Assembly: GCF_019802345.1 (NCBI RefSeq)
Contig: NZ_JAINDZ010000013.1
Location: 1 to 64,000 of the forward strand
Direction: 5' to 3'
DNA from: Methylosinus sp. Sm6
Lineage (GTDB): Bacteria > Pseudomonadota > Alphaproteobacteria > Rhizobiales > Beijerinckiaceae
Length of the DNA: 64,000 nt
This document shows positions 44,622 through 51,927 of the stretch, piece by piece (position 1 is the first letter of the stretch; every line of letters starts with the position of its first letter). The position numbers and the translations under genes are program-made. The notes beneath the pieces are model-generated. The model was not told the origin of the DNA, searched no databases, and worked only from the letters and a program-made list of their open reading frames with translations.

Positions 44622-44906
44622 TCACAATGCCTGCTCGAGGCAGGCGCCGGCGGACTGAGCGGCGGAACGCGCCTGGGCGCGCTCGAGCTTTCCGGCCATG
44701 ACGAGGGAGCGCGCCTGCGACTTCACGGTCGCGACGAGATCGACGCCCGGCGCCATCTTTCCGATGATCGACGAGTAGATCAGCTTGGCGTCGGGAGAGA
44801 GGCCGGCGGCGCAGGCGTCGGCCTTGGCGCGATCGGCGAGCGAGGACGTCGGGGACAGAGCGAGCATGGCGGCGGCCACGGCCAGGACGGAGAGCGGACG
44901 GATCAT
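44622..44906 (-). CDS. small secreted alpha-helical protein
   Basis: A 94-residue protein with a signal peptide (MIRPLSVLAVAAAMLALSPTSSLA) and a mature domain with two Cys (DACAAGLSPDAKLIYSSIIG; SAGACLEQAL) that could form one disulfide. The DAKLIYSSI and VKSQARSLVMAGKL helices resemble small periplasmic proteins of Hyphomicrobiales with no known role. Its 5' flank is the second copy of the element found before the sulfatase gene. Confidence 0.65.
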   Translation of the reverse strand: MIRPLSVLAVAAAMLALSPTSSLADRAKADACAAGLSPDAKLIYSSIIGKMAPGVDLVATVKSQARSLVMAGKLERAQARSAAQSAGACLEQAL

Positions 44907-44924
44907 GTAAAAATCCCGAGGCGA

Positions 44925-45025
44925 TGAGAACAGCGCGCGAGGCGGCGCGGGCGGAACTCGAGGGTGATCTCGAATTCGTCCCTCTCTAGCAATCGACGGG
45001 CGGTCGGCCCATCCCATGTACATGG
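44925..45025 (-). promoter_or_regulatory. conserved upstream element, copy 2 (before the small secreted-protein gene)
   Basis: On the minus strand this reads CCATGTACATGGGATGGGCC...GCTAGAGAGGGACGAATTCG...CACCCTCGAGTTCCGCCCGCGC...GCGCTGTTCTCA and ends 18 nt before the start of the 94-residue protein gene. It is about 95% identical to 37912-37992 over ~81 nt and is oriented the same way relative to its downstream gene. Confidence 0.65.
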
Positions 45026-45036
45026 GATGGGCCGAC
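45003..45036. repeat. perfect 34-bp palindrome
   Basis: GTCGGCCCATCCCATGT followed immediately by its exact complement ACATGGGATGGGCCGAC, with no spacer. It forms the distal end of the upstream element. In the other copy (around 37903-37930) only the right half is preserved and the left half is degenerate. Such a spacer-free dyad fits a dimeric regulator site or a hairpin. Confidence 0.85.
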
Positions 45037-45175
45037 TCGCTGATAAAGCAGAAAAGTGTCGCCTATGAGCTCTTCCGCATCTGTTGCGTGGCGTGACGAT
45101 CGAGAGGCCGAATAGGCCGCGGTTGCAGGCCGAGGCCGGGCGTTCTGGCGCGCGCCGCGCAATACGGCCGCCGGC

Positions 45176-45364
45176 TCACGATTTCGCATTATGCTCCGGC
45201 TTGCCCTTGCGCTTCGTCGAAGCCAAATCGTGAAGCTGCGTCTCGCTCATCGATTCGACCATCGATTTCGATGCGCCCTTCAGCTCGCTCTTCTTCTTTT
45301 CGCCGCGCTTGGCCGCGAGAGCCGCGCCGGCCGCCATTTGCTGAGCCTTCGATTTCGCTGGCAT
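45176..45364 (-). CDS. DUF3008 family protein
   Basis: A 62-residue basic protein: MPAKSKAQQMAAGAALAAKR, then GASKSMVESMSETQLHDLAS and TKRKGKPEHNAKS. This is the small DUF3008 family of alphaproteobacteria (start MPAKSKAQQ, ending KGKPEH), function unknown. GAGGGA lies just upstream of the ATG. Expressed divergently from the DUF3617 gene. Confidence 0.88.
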   Translation of the reverse strand: MPAKSKAQQMAAGAALAAKRGEKKKSELKGASKSMVESMSETQLHDLASTKRKGKPEHNAKS

Positions 45365-45612
45365 CGTTCGTCCCTCTTTTTTGCTCGGACTGCGGTTCAG
45401 GATGAAGGCGGCCCCCCGACCGTGTCGGCCATTGCGGCGCCGCGCCGCCCGAGCGGTTCCGGCCCGCTGAAGGTCCGATCGACGAACCCGCGATGAGCGC
45501 GAAAGTTCCCACGAGCCATGATGCGCCCGTGCGGCGGACCGGCCGCGGCGCTTGCAATTGCATCGCGTCCGGAGCAAAGCGAGCCGAGGACGAACGCCGA
45601 GGGGCGAGACCA

Positions 45613-46089
45613 ATGCCGACCAGAGATCACAGGGGCGACGCGCCGCGCCGGCGCTTTGCGCGCCTCGCGGCCGTCACGGCGACTCTGTCGCTCGCCGCGA
45701 GCGTCGGCGCGCAGCCCGCGCAGACGAGCGGCTCGGACCTGCCCCGGCGCCGGCCGGGATCATGGCGCATCTCCACCCTCTCGCCCGAGATCGGCCTGCA
45801 GGCTCATGAGGTCTGCATCGCGGCCGGCGACGGCCTCGTCGGGCCGGTCGAGGAAAATTGCGCGAAGCCGGTGGTCGAATCGGCCAATGACCAGTGGATC
45901 GTCACGATCTCCTGCGGCCGCGCGGGCGGGCGCGAGGTGACGAGCCTGCTGTTCACCGGAGATTTCACCAGCTGGTACCGCGCTCAGGCGAAGACGACCT
46001 TTACGCGAGCCGATGGCACGGCGGCGCCGGGCTCCGGCTTCACCATCGACGCGAAATTCCTCGGCCCCGACTGTCCCAAGGAGCGCTGA
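45613..46089 (+). CDS. DUF3617-like periplasmic protein
   Basis: A 158-residue protein with a signal peptide (FARLAAVTATLSLAASVGAQ) and the DUF3617 pattern: RPGSWRISTLSPE, a Cys-containing EVCIAAGDG, a second Cys (EENCAKP), ISCGRAGG and a strand-rich C-terminal half. DUF3617 proteins are periplasmic with unknown function. ATG 45613 is used because it begins the leader; the frame is open upstream. It ends 15 bp before the convergent glycosyltransferase gene. Confidence 0.75.
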   Translation: MPTRDHRGDAPRRRFARLAAVTATLSLAASVGAQPAQTSGSDLPRRRPGSWRISTLSPEIGLQAHEVCIAAGDGLVGPVEENCAKPVVESANDQWIVTISCGRAGGREVTSLLFTGDFTSWYRAQAKTTFTRADGTAAPGSGFTIDAKFLGPDCPKER

Positions 46090-46104
46090 GGCCGTCGGCC
46101 GCTC

Positions 46105-47406
46105 TCACTCGGCCTCGCGCACCTGCGTCGGCGCGGCCGGGGCGGTTTCGATCTTGGGCGTGCGCTTGAAGGTCGATTTGCGGCCGCGCATCGTCTGCAA
46201 AATCTTCGCGCCATTGGAGAAGGCGAGATAGATCATCAAGGGCGGCACCGACAGCATCGTCTTCACATAATCGACGAAGGAGCCGCGCTTCAGCGCGAGA
46301 TAGGGCGGCAGGGTGAAGCCGAGGACGACGATCGCCGTCTCGATGCCGATGAATTTCAGCACCGGCAGATAGGGCGTGAGCGAGCCGCGCAGCAGCGCGC
46401 CGAGCATGAGGGCGATGAGGCCGAGCGCCGCCGTCGGGAAGAAAATCTGATGCACGATCAGCACGATCGCGGCGATGCGCTGGGTCAGCGTCCAGGGCGC
46501 GCGCCACAGCGGCAGCAGCGTTTTCTGCGCCACTTGCACGAAGCCGTTGGACCAGCGCCGCTGCTGGCGGCGGAAGTCGCGCAGCTCCTCCGGCACCTGG
46601 CCCGGAATCGGCGGCTCGGTGACGAAAACGCCATGCCAGCCGCCGAGCGCGGCGCGCACGGTGAGATCGAGATCCTCGCACAGCGAATAATCCGACCAGC
46701 CGCCCGACGCCTCGATCGTCTCGCGGCGCCAGATTCCGCCGGTGCCGTTGAATTGGAACAGCCAGCCGGCGCGCGCGCGGGTGCGCTGCTCGATGAGGAA
46801 ATGGCCGTCCTGCACGAGACCTTGCGCGCGCGTCAGCCAGTTCTTGCGGAAATTGGCGAATTCGCAGCGCGACTGCACGAAGCCGGCGCGCTCGTCCTTC
46901 ACCAGCAGCGGCACGGTGCGCTTCAGCCAATTGGCCGGCGGGCGGAAATCGGCGTCCAGCATGGCGACATAAGGAGCGTCGAACAGGGCGAGGCCCGCGG
47001 CGCAGGCGCCGGCCTTGAAGCCGGAGCGATCCTCGCGGCGCACATGCAGAATGTCGGCGCCCTGCGCGCGCAGCTCGCGCGCCACCGCCTCGGCGCGCTC
47101 GGGCGTCTCGTCGGTCGAATCGTCGAGCAGCTGAATGTGCAGCCGGTCGCGCGGCCAGTCGAGCTGCGCGACGCAGCGCAAGGCCTGCTCGGTCACCGCC
47201 GGCTCGTTGAACACGGGGATTTGCAGCAGCACATGCGGCAGCTCGTCCTCGGGAAGAGCGATCGCCTCCGGGTCCTTCACGCCGCGCAATTGATCGAACA
47301 GAAAGCGGGCGATGATCGCGATGAAGCCCGCGCCGATCAGGATCAGGATCAGCGCCGCCGTGAGGCAGACGCAATCGGCGAGAAACTGCAGAAGTGCGAT
47401 GATCAA
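46105..47406 (-). CDS. membrane family-2 glycosyltransferase (cellulose-synthase/CgtA-like)
   Basis: A 433-residue processive-type GT2. It starts at TTG 47406 (AAGGA upstream, 5 bp after the preceding stop) with a membrane helix (LQFLADCVCLTAALILILIG), followed by a GT-A domain: PVFNEPAVTEQALR, LLDDSTDETPE, MLDADFRPP (Asp-x-Asp), CEDLDLTVRAALGG and QQRRWSNGFVQ (Q-x-x-R-W acceptor motif), then several C-terminal helices. Such enzymes transfer glucosyl or similar units to lipid or polysaccharide. It is the last gene of the acyl-chain/glycosyltransferase operon. Confidence 0.9.
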   Translation of the reverse strand: MIIALLQFLADCVCLTAALILILIGAGFIAIIARFLFDQLRGVKDPEAIALPEDELPHVLLQIPVFNEPAVTEQALRCVAQLDWPRDRLHIQLLDDSTDETPERAEAVARELRAQGADILHVRREDRSGFKAGACAAGLALFDAPYVAMLDADFRPPANWLKRTVPLLVKDERAGFVQSRCEFANFRKNWLTRAQGLVQDGHFLIEQRTRARAGWLFQFNGTGGIWRRETIEASGGWSDYSLCEDLDLTVRAALGGWHGVFVTEPPIPGQVPEELRDFRRQQRRWSNGFVQVAQKTLLPLWRAPWTLTQRIAAIVLIVHQIFFPTAALGLIALMLGALLRGSLTPYLPVLKFIGIETAIVVLGFTLPPYLALKRGSFVDYVKTMLSVPPLMIYLAFSNGAKILQTMRGRKSTFKRTPKIETAPAAPTQVREAE

Positions 47407-47411
47407 GCGCC

Positions 47412-48596
47412 TTATCCTTCTTCTTCGGCGACGGAATGCGGAGCCGGAACGGCCGTCTCGCCTCCCGCCGTGCGCGTGTCGATCGTCGCCTGCGCCCAGA
47501 CGACCTTGCTCGCGGTCCAGGCGTGCAGCCATACGGCCAGCATCGTCGCCTCGCGGGCCAGAAAGACAACAGGCGACGCCGACGAGAGCGGCCATCCCTT
47601 GGCGAGGCACAACAGCCGCTCCATGACGAGCCACAGGCCGAGGGTCGCAGCGGCCCCGACCAGCGGAGCGAGCCCGACCAGCGGCGCGACCGCCAGCGAG
47701 GCCGCGACGGCCGGCAGCGCCTGGCAGAAAGGCTCGGCGAGAAAGGAGAGGATCTCGTCGTTGCGGCGCACGACGAACCAGCGCAATTGGCGATCATAGA
47801 CGTCGCGGAAATTGCGTCGGCCGACCTCCAGGCGGACGAGACGATGCGAGAAGACGGTGCGCAGACCGATCTTCTTCAGCGCCTTGGCGGTCGCATTGTC
47901 CTCGCCGACCGTGTGGGCGATCGCGGCGAATCCGCCGGCGCGCAGAAAATCTCCGCGGCGGAACAGCATGATCTTGCCGACGCCGAAGCCGCCGCCGAGC
48001 ACGGAGGTCGTGAACAACATGCGCTGATGCGGGCCGTTCAGGATCGCCGCCTCGACCTGCGCGGCGAAATTCTCCGCCTGCGCGGCATAATAGATGCCGC
48101 AGACGAGCCCCACGCCCTCCTTCAAATGGCGCATCGCCTCGGCGAGATCGCCGGGCTCGAGGATGACATTCGAGTCCTTCATCAAGATCACGTCGTTCTC
48201 GGCGTCGTTGAAGGGCCGGAACAGATTGTCGACCTTGGGGCTCGCCGCGAAGCGCGCCGTCGAATGCACGACGCGGGAGGGGACATGCGGATGACGGGCG
48301 AAAATCCCGCGCATCGCCTCGACGGCGGGAGAGGAGGCCTCGGTCGCCGAGGCGATCGCCTCGAATTGTGGATAATTCTGCGCGAGCGCCGACTCCTGCG
48401 CCTTGGCGAAGCCCGGCTCGCACGCCTTCACCGGCAAGACGACGGACACCGGAGGGCGGTCCTTGCGCGACCCGCGCCGCTCGACGATCCAGGGGTGGAT
48501 GATCGCCGCAAGGACGGACACGAACAGCAGGCCGACCGAGCTCGCGTAGAAGATCACGCAGAAGACGAGGAACGGCAATGCGAAACTGTCGATCAC
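47412..48596 (-). CDS. ceramide-glucosyltransferase-like (GT21/HpnI-type) membrane glycosyltransferase
   Basis: A 394-residue membrane GT. Helix at 5-30, then SVVLPVKACEPGF, ENDVILMKDSNVI (Asp-x-Asn in place of Asp-x-Asp), VGEDNATAKALKKIG (Glu-Asp) and RQLRWFVVRR (Q/R-x-x-R-W), followed by C-terminal helices. The two-part catalytic pattern is that of ceramide glucosyltransferases and the hopanoid enzyme HpnI, so the acceptor is probably a membrane lipid. GTG 48596 overlaps the SDR stop (GTGA). Confidence 0.85.
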   Translation of the reverse strand: MIDSFALPFLVFCVIFYASSVGLLFVSVLAAIIHPWIVERRGSRKDRPPVSVVLPVKACEPGFAKAQESALAQNYPQFEAIASATEASSPAVEAMRGIFARHPHVPSRVVHSTARFAASPKVDNLFRPFNDAENDVILMKDSNVILEPGDLAEAMRHLKEGVGLVCGIYYAAQAENFAAQVEAAILNGPHQRMLFTTSVLGGGFGVGKIMLFRRGDFLRAGGFAAIAHTVGEDNATAKALKKIGLRTVFSHRLVRLEVGRRNFRDVYDRQLRWFVVRRNDEILSFLAEPFCQALPAVAASLAVAPLVGLAPLVGAAATLGLWLVMERLLCLAKGWPLSSASPVVFLAREATMLAVWLHAWTASKVVWAQATIDTRTAGGETAVPAPHSVAEEEG

Positions 48597-49384
48597 GGCT
48601 CCTCCCGCTCGAGGGTTTGCGGCACGGTCACGTCGAATCGGCGCATCGCCGAATCGATGACGCCGGGCGGCAGCCACGCGAACAGCTTCATCGCATAATA
48701 GACGAACAGCGGAAAGGCGATCACCGCCGCACGGCGCTCCAGTCCACGGATGATGATCTCCGCGGCCTTCGCGTCGCTGACGCGTCCCGGCTGCCAGGCG
48801 TCGAGCCTGGCCGTCATCGGCGTCGTCACGAAGCCCGGCACGATGAGACTGACGCCGACCCCATGCGGCGCCAGCGCGCCGCGAAGCGAATCCGCATATA
48901 GGTGCACGGCCGCCTTGCTCGCGCAATAGGCCGGCGAATAGGGAAGACCGCGCAGGCCCGCCATGGAGCCGACGACGGCGATCTGCCCCTTGCGCCGCGC
49001 CGTCATCGCCGCCACGGCCGGCTCCACCGTGTTGAACACGCCATGCACATTGATCGCGAGCAGGCCGCGCACGGCGTCCGGATCCTCGGCGATCTGGCCG
49101 GACGCGAGGCCCGTGGCGACGCCGGCGTTGGCGATGACGAGATCGAGCGGCGCGCGCGCGTCGGACTCGGCGATGCGCGCCGCCATGCCGTGGCGGTCGC
49201 GCACATCGGCGATGGTCGTGTCGATCTCGGCGCCGGCGGCGCGGCAGGCGGCCGCGGTCTCCTCCAGCCGTCCGGCGTCGCGGCCATAGAGCGCGAGGCT
49301 GCGCCCCTCGCGCGCATAGCCGAGCGCCAGCGCGCGGCCGATGCCGCTCGACGCGCCGGTGATGAGGATGCGCCTCGTCTTCAT
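48593..49384 (-). CDS. short-chain dehydrogenase/reductase (putative ketoreductase)
   Basis: A 263-residue classical SDR: ITGASSGIGRALA nucleotide-binding motif (8-20), VIANAGVATG, VVGSMAGLRG (Ser) and YCASKAAVHLYADSL (Tyr-x3-Lys), then VPGFVTTPMT. A C-terminal segment (AAVIAFPLFVYYAMKLFAWLPP) is hydrophobic and may attach it to the membrane. Next to an ACP, a ketosynthase and dehydratases, reduction of a 3-ketoacyl or ketolipid intermediate is the likely role. It overlaps its neighbours by 4 bp on both sides. Confidence 0.88.
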   Translation of the reverse strand: MKTRRILITGASSGIGRALALGYAREGRSLALYGRDAGRLEETAAACRAAGAEIDTTIADVRDRHGMAARIAESDARAPLDLVIANAGVATGLASGQIAEDPDAVRGLLAINVHGVFNTVEPAVAAMTARRKGQIAVVGSMAGLRGLPYSPAYCASKAAVHLYADSLRGALAPHGVGVSLIVPGFVTTPMTARLDAWQPGRVSDAKAAEIIIRGLERRAAVIAFPLFVYYAMKLFAWLPPGVIDSAMRRFDVTVPQTLEREEP

Positions 49385-49803
49385 CGTCCCCCCACCCGCT
49401 TCGGCAAGGTCATCAGCGCCTCGCCGACGATCGTCGGCGCCCGAGATTCGCCGCTGGCCAGAAGCCGCAAGAACACCCCCTCCTGCTCGGAGGCGCGGAG
49501 CACGCGGGCGGTGAGCGTCACCGCCTCGCCGCGCGTCACCGGCTGCACGAACTTTCCGGACAAGCGGGCGAGGAAGAGATCGCGCCGCCAGGCGAGCAGC
49601 ATGGGCTCGAAGGCCGCCAGCAGCTTCATGCCATGAACAGGCGGCGCGCGAAAGCCGACGGCCCGCGCCAGCCGCTCGTCGAGATGGATCGGATTGTCGT
49701 CGCCCGAGACCGCCGCATAGGCTTCGAGCGCCGCGGCGTCGAAGGGGCCGATGCGCCGATCGGGCAGGCGCTCGCCGACGCAAGGCAGGCGCAGGCCGCT
49801 CAC
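49381..49803 (-). CDS. MaoC-like (R)-hydratase/dehydratase
   Basis: A 140-residue hot-dog protein with the MaoC/hydratase-2 motif AAVSGDDNPIHLDERLARAVGF (catalytic Asp and His) and PPVHGMKLL. It likely dehydrates 3-hydroxyacyl thioesters in the same pathway as the neighbouring ketosynthase. Overlaps the downstream SDR by 4 bp and the upstream hot-dog gene by 4 bp. Confidence 0.88.
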   Translation of the reverse strand: MSGLRLPCVGERLPDRRIGPFDAAALEAYAAVSGDDNPIHLDERLARAVGFRAPPVHGMKLLAAFEPMLLAWRRDLFLARLSGKFVQPVTRGEAVTLTARVLRASEQEGVFLRLLASGESRAPTIVGEALMTLPKRVGGR

Positions 49804-50216
49804 AGAGCGCCCTCCAGCGCCGCCGGGCGCGGCACGATGCGCAGCAGCGCCTCGGCGTGGAGCCGCGCCTCGCCGCCTTGCGTCGCGACGAACGCATTCA
49901 CGACGAGCCGCGGCGGACTGGCCTCGCGGCGCATCGAGACGGTGAGATCATAGCTCTCGCCGACGCGCAGTGGAGCGCAATAGCGGAAATCCTGCGATTC
50001 GTGGACGGCGATGGCGTTTTCGGCGGCGAGGGCGGCGCGGATCGCCTCGCCGATCTCCGACGTCGTCATCCAGACGGCGGGAAAGGCGACCGGCACGATC
50101 TTCTCGAGCGTGTCGGCGAAGCCGGCCTCGCGGCGATAGCGCGCGACCCGCTCCTCGTCGGCGACGACGCGGAAGGGGCCGAGGCGGATGTCGTCGCTCG
50201 CCGGCTCAATGGCCAT
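49800..50216 (-). CDS. hot-dog fold protein, dehydratase or thioesterase-like
   Basis: A 138-residue protein with FRVVADEERVARYRREAGF, VPVAFPAVWMTTSEIGEAI and a strand-rich second half (QDFRYCAPLRVGESYDLTVSM, LVVNAFVATQGGEARLHAEAL), the pattern of a MaoC N-terminal-type hot-dog. It lacks the Asp-x4-His catalytic motif of its MaoC neighbour, so the two may pair as a pseudo-dimer with one active half (inference). It overlaps the ketosynthase gene by 11 bp. Confidence 0.75.
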   Translation of the reverse strand: MAIEPASDDIRLGPFRVVADEERVARYRREAGFADTLEKIVPVAFPAVWMTTSEIGEAIRAALAAENAIAVHESQDFRYCAPLRVGESYDLTVSMRREASPPRLVVNAFVATQGGEARLHAEALLRIVPRPAALEGAL

Positions 50217-51459
50217 GCGCGCCCCCGCGGTCGAGCGCGCGCACGATCAGCACCACATTGATGCCGCCGAAGGCGAAGGAATTGGTCATCGCGACGCGCA
50301 TGGGAACGCGCCGCGCCTCGTTGGGCACGGCGTCTATCGGGCAGCGCGGATCATAGTCGAGGAAGTTGATCGTCGGCGGCGCGATCTCCTCGCGCAGCGC
50401 CGCGATCGTCACGACGAGCTCGAGCCCCGAGCTCGCGCCGAGCGCATGTCCGTGAATGGGCTTGGTGGACGAGACCGGCAGCCGCGCCGCGCGCTCGCCG
50501 AAAACCCGCACGATCGCCGCCGCCTCGGTGATGTCGTTGGCGTGGGTCGCGGTGCCATGGGCGTTCACATAATCGATCGCGTCCGGCGAGAGGCCGGCGT
50601 CGTCGAGGGCTGCGAGCATCGAATTGGCGACCCCGTCGAGATCGGGACGCACGAAATCCTTGGCGTCGCTGGTCGTGCCATAGCCCGCGACCTCGCAGAG
50701 CGGCGCATGGCCGCGCTGTTCGGCCGCCGCCAGCGTCTCCAGCAGGAACACCGCGGCGCCCTCGCCGAGATTCATGCCGTTGCGGCCCTTGGAGAAGGGC
50801 CGGCAGAGATCGGGCGTCAGCACCCGCAGCCCTTCCCAGGCGCGAATGGTGCCATTGATGACGCAGGCTTCCGCGCCGCCGACGATGGCGCGGTCGACGA
50901 GCCCGAGCCGGATCATCTGCGCGCCGAGCCCGACGGACTGGCTCGCCGAGGAGCAGGCGCTGCCCATCGAGAAGGTCGGCCCATTGCAGGAATAGCGCAT
51001 GCCGAGAGTGGTCGGCGCGGCGCTCGGAATGAGGCGCGGCACGCTCAGCATGTCCGGGCGGATCGACTGCGTGTAATAACGATAGAGACCATTGTCGATG
51101 GTCGTCATCCCGCCGATGCCGGAGCCGATGATGACGGCGGTGCGCGGGCCGGCGAGCTCGTCGCGGCCGAGGCCCGCCTGCGCGACCGCCTCGTCGGCCG
51201 AGACCAGCGCGAATTGCGTGAACGGATCGCAGAAGGGCAGGAACTTCGCGTCGATATGCGCGGCCGGATCGAAATCGGGCGCTTGCGCGGCGAATTTGAC
51301 CCGTCCGTCATAGGGATGCGGCGTTATCAACGGTCGGATCTGCGGGACGCCGTCGCGCGCCGCCGCCCACAACGCCCCGGCGCCGACGCCCGCCGCCGAC
51401 ACCGCCCCCATGCCGGAAATCACCACGCGACGCTCGCCGGCGCCCCCGGAAGCGGCCAT
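50206..51459 (-). CDS. beta-ketoacyl-ACP synthase (FabF/KAS II-like)
   Basis: A 417-residue thiolase-fold condensing enzyme with a complete triad: Cys169 in GSACSSASQ, His301 in NAHGTATHANDITE, and His338 in STKPIHGHALGA (with Lys333). VVISGMGAVSAAG begins the fold. It elongates an acyl-ACP by decarboxylative condensation. It starts directly after the ACP stop codon with no spacer and overlaps the next gene by 11 bp, so ACP and ketosynthase are made together. It is a dedicated copy, not part of a fab housekeeping operon. Confidence 0.93.
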   Translation of the reverse strand: MAASGGAGERRVVISGMGAVSAAGVGAGALWAAARDGVPQIRPLITPHPYDGRVKFAAQAPDFDPAAHIDAKFLPFCDPFTQFALVSADEAVAQAGLGRDELAGPRTAVIIGSGIGGMTTIDNGLYRYYTQSIRPDMLSVPRLIPSAAPTTLGMRYSCNGPTFSMGSACSSASQSVGLGAQMIRLGLVDRAIVGGAEACVINGTIRAWEGLRVLTPDLCRPFSKGRNGMNLGEGAAVFLLETLAAAEQRGHAPLCEVAGYGTTSDAKDFVRPDLDGVANSMLAALDDAGLSPDAIDYVNAHGTATHANDITEAAAIVRVFGERAARLPVSSTKPIHGHALGASSGLELVVTIAALREEIAPPTINFLDYDPRCPIDAVPNEARRVPMRVAMTNSFAFGGINVVLIVRALDRGGAHGH

Positions 51460-51735
51460 TTACTGCTTCTCTCGCTCTTTCATCACATATTCGGCGATGG
51501 CGCCGATCAGCTGCTCCACCGTCTTGGCGTCCTGCAGCGAGCCGTCCATCGGAATGTAGACGTTGAACTTTTCCTCGAGGGCGGTGAGGATCATGACGAT
51601 GTCGACCGACTTCAGATCGAGGCTCTCGATCGTCGCGTCCGGGGTCACCTTGGTGCGGTCGACCATTCCCTCGGCCGCAATGACCTCGATGATCTCCTCG
51701 ACGAGCTTGGCCTTCTCCTGCGGATCATCTGCCAC
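51460..51735 (-). CDS. acyl carrier protein
   Basis: An approximately 91-residue ACP. The phosphopantetheine-attachment Ser lies in ESLDLKSVDIVMI (usual DSL replaced by KSV), followed by the acidic helix LTALEEKF. Two GTG starts are possible: 51735 (GGAGG 5-6 nt upstream) and 51741; the first is preferred. It leads the seven-gene minus-strand operon and shares a ~190-bp divergent promoter region with mutA. Confidence 0.88.
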   Translation of the reverse strand: MADDPQEKAKLVEEIIEVIAAEGMVDRTKVTPDATIESLDLKSVDIVMILTALEEKFNVYIPMDGSLQDAKTVEQLIGAIAEYVMKEREKQ

Positions 51736-51927
51736 GTCCACCTCCGTTCAGGGTGTTTCAGCCGCGCCGGCCGCCCCGGACCGTGGAGGCGGCGCTGTAA
51801 TCCTCGTTAAGGCGCCCGGCCCGGAAAAGAAAGCCCGGCCCGAGCGAAGCGCTACCGATAGGACTCGCGGCACGGCGCGCTTCATGTAAGAAGACGGCTC
51901 GAACCGACTACCCTTCGAGGCTCGCTC

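Noticed and set aside
45037-45175. Possible tRNA or small RNA in the GC-rich gap next to DUF3008.
   Set aside because: No cloverleaf arms or conserved TPsiC sequence could be found.
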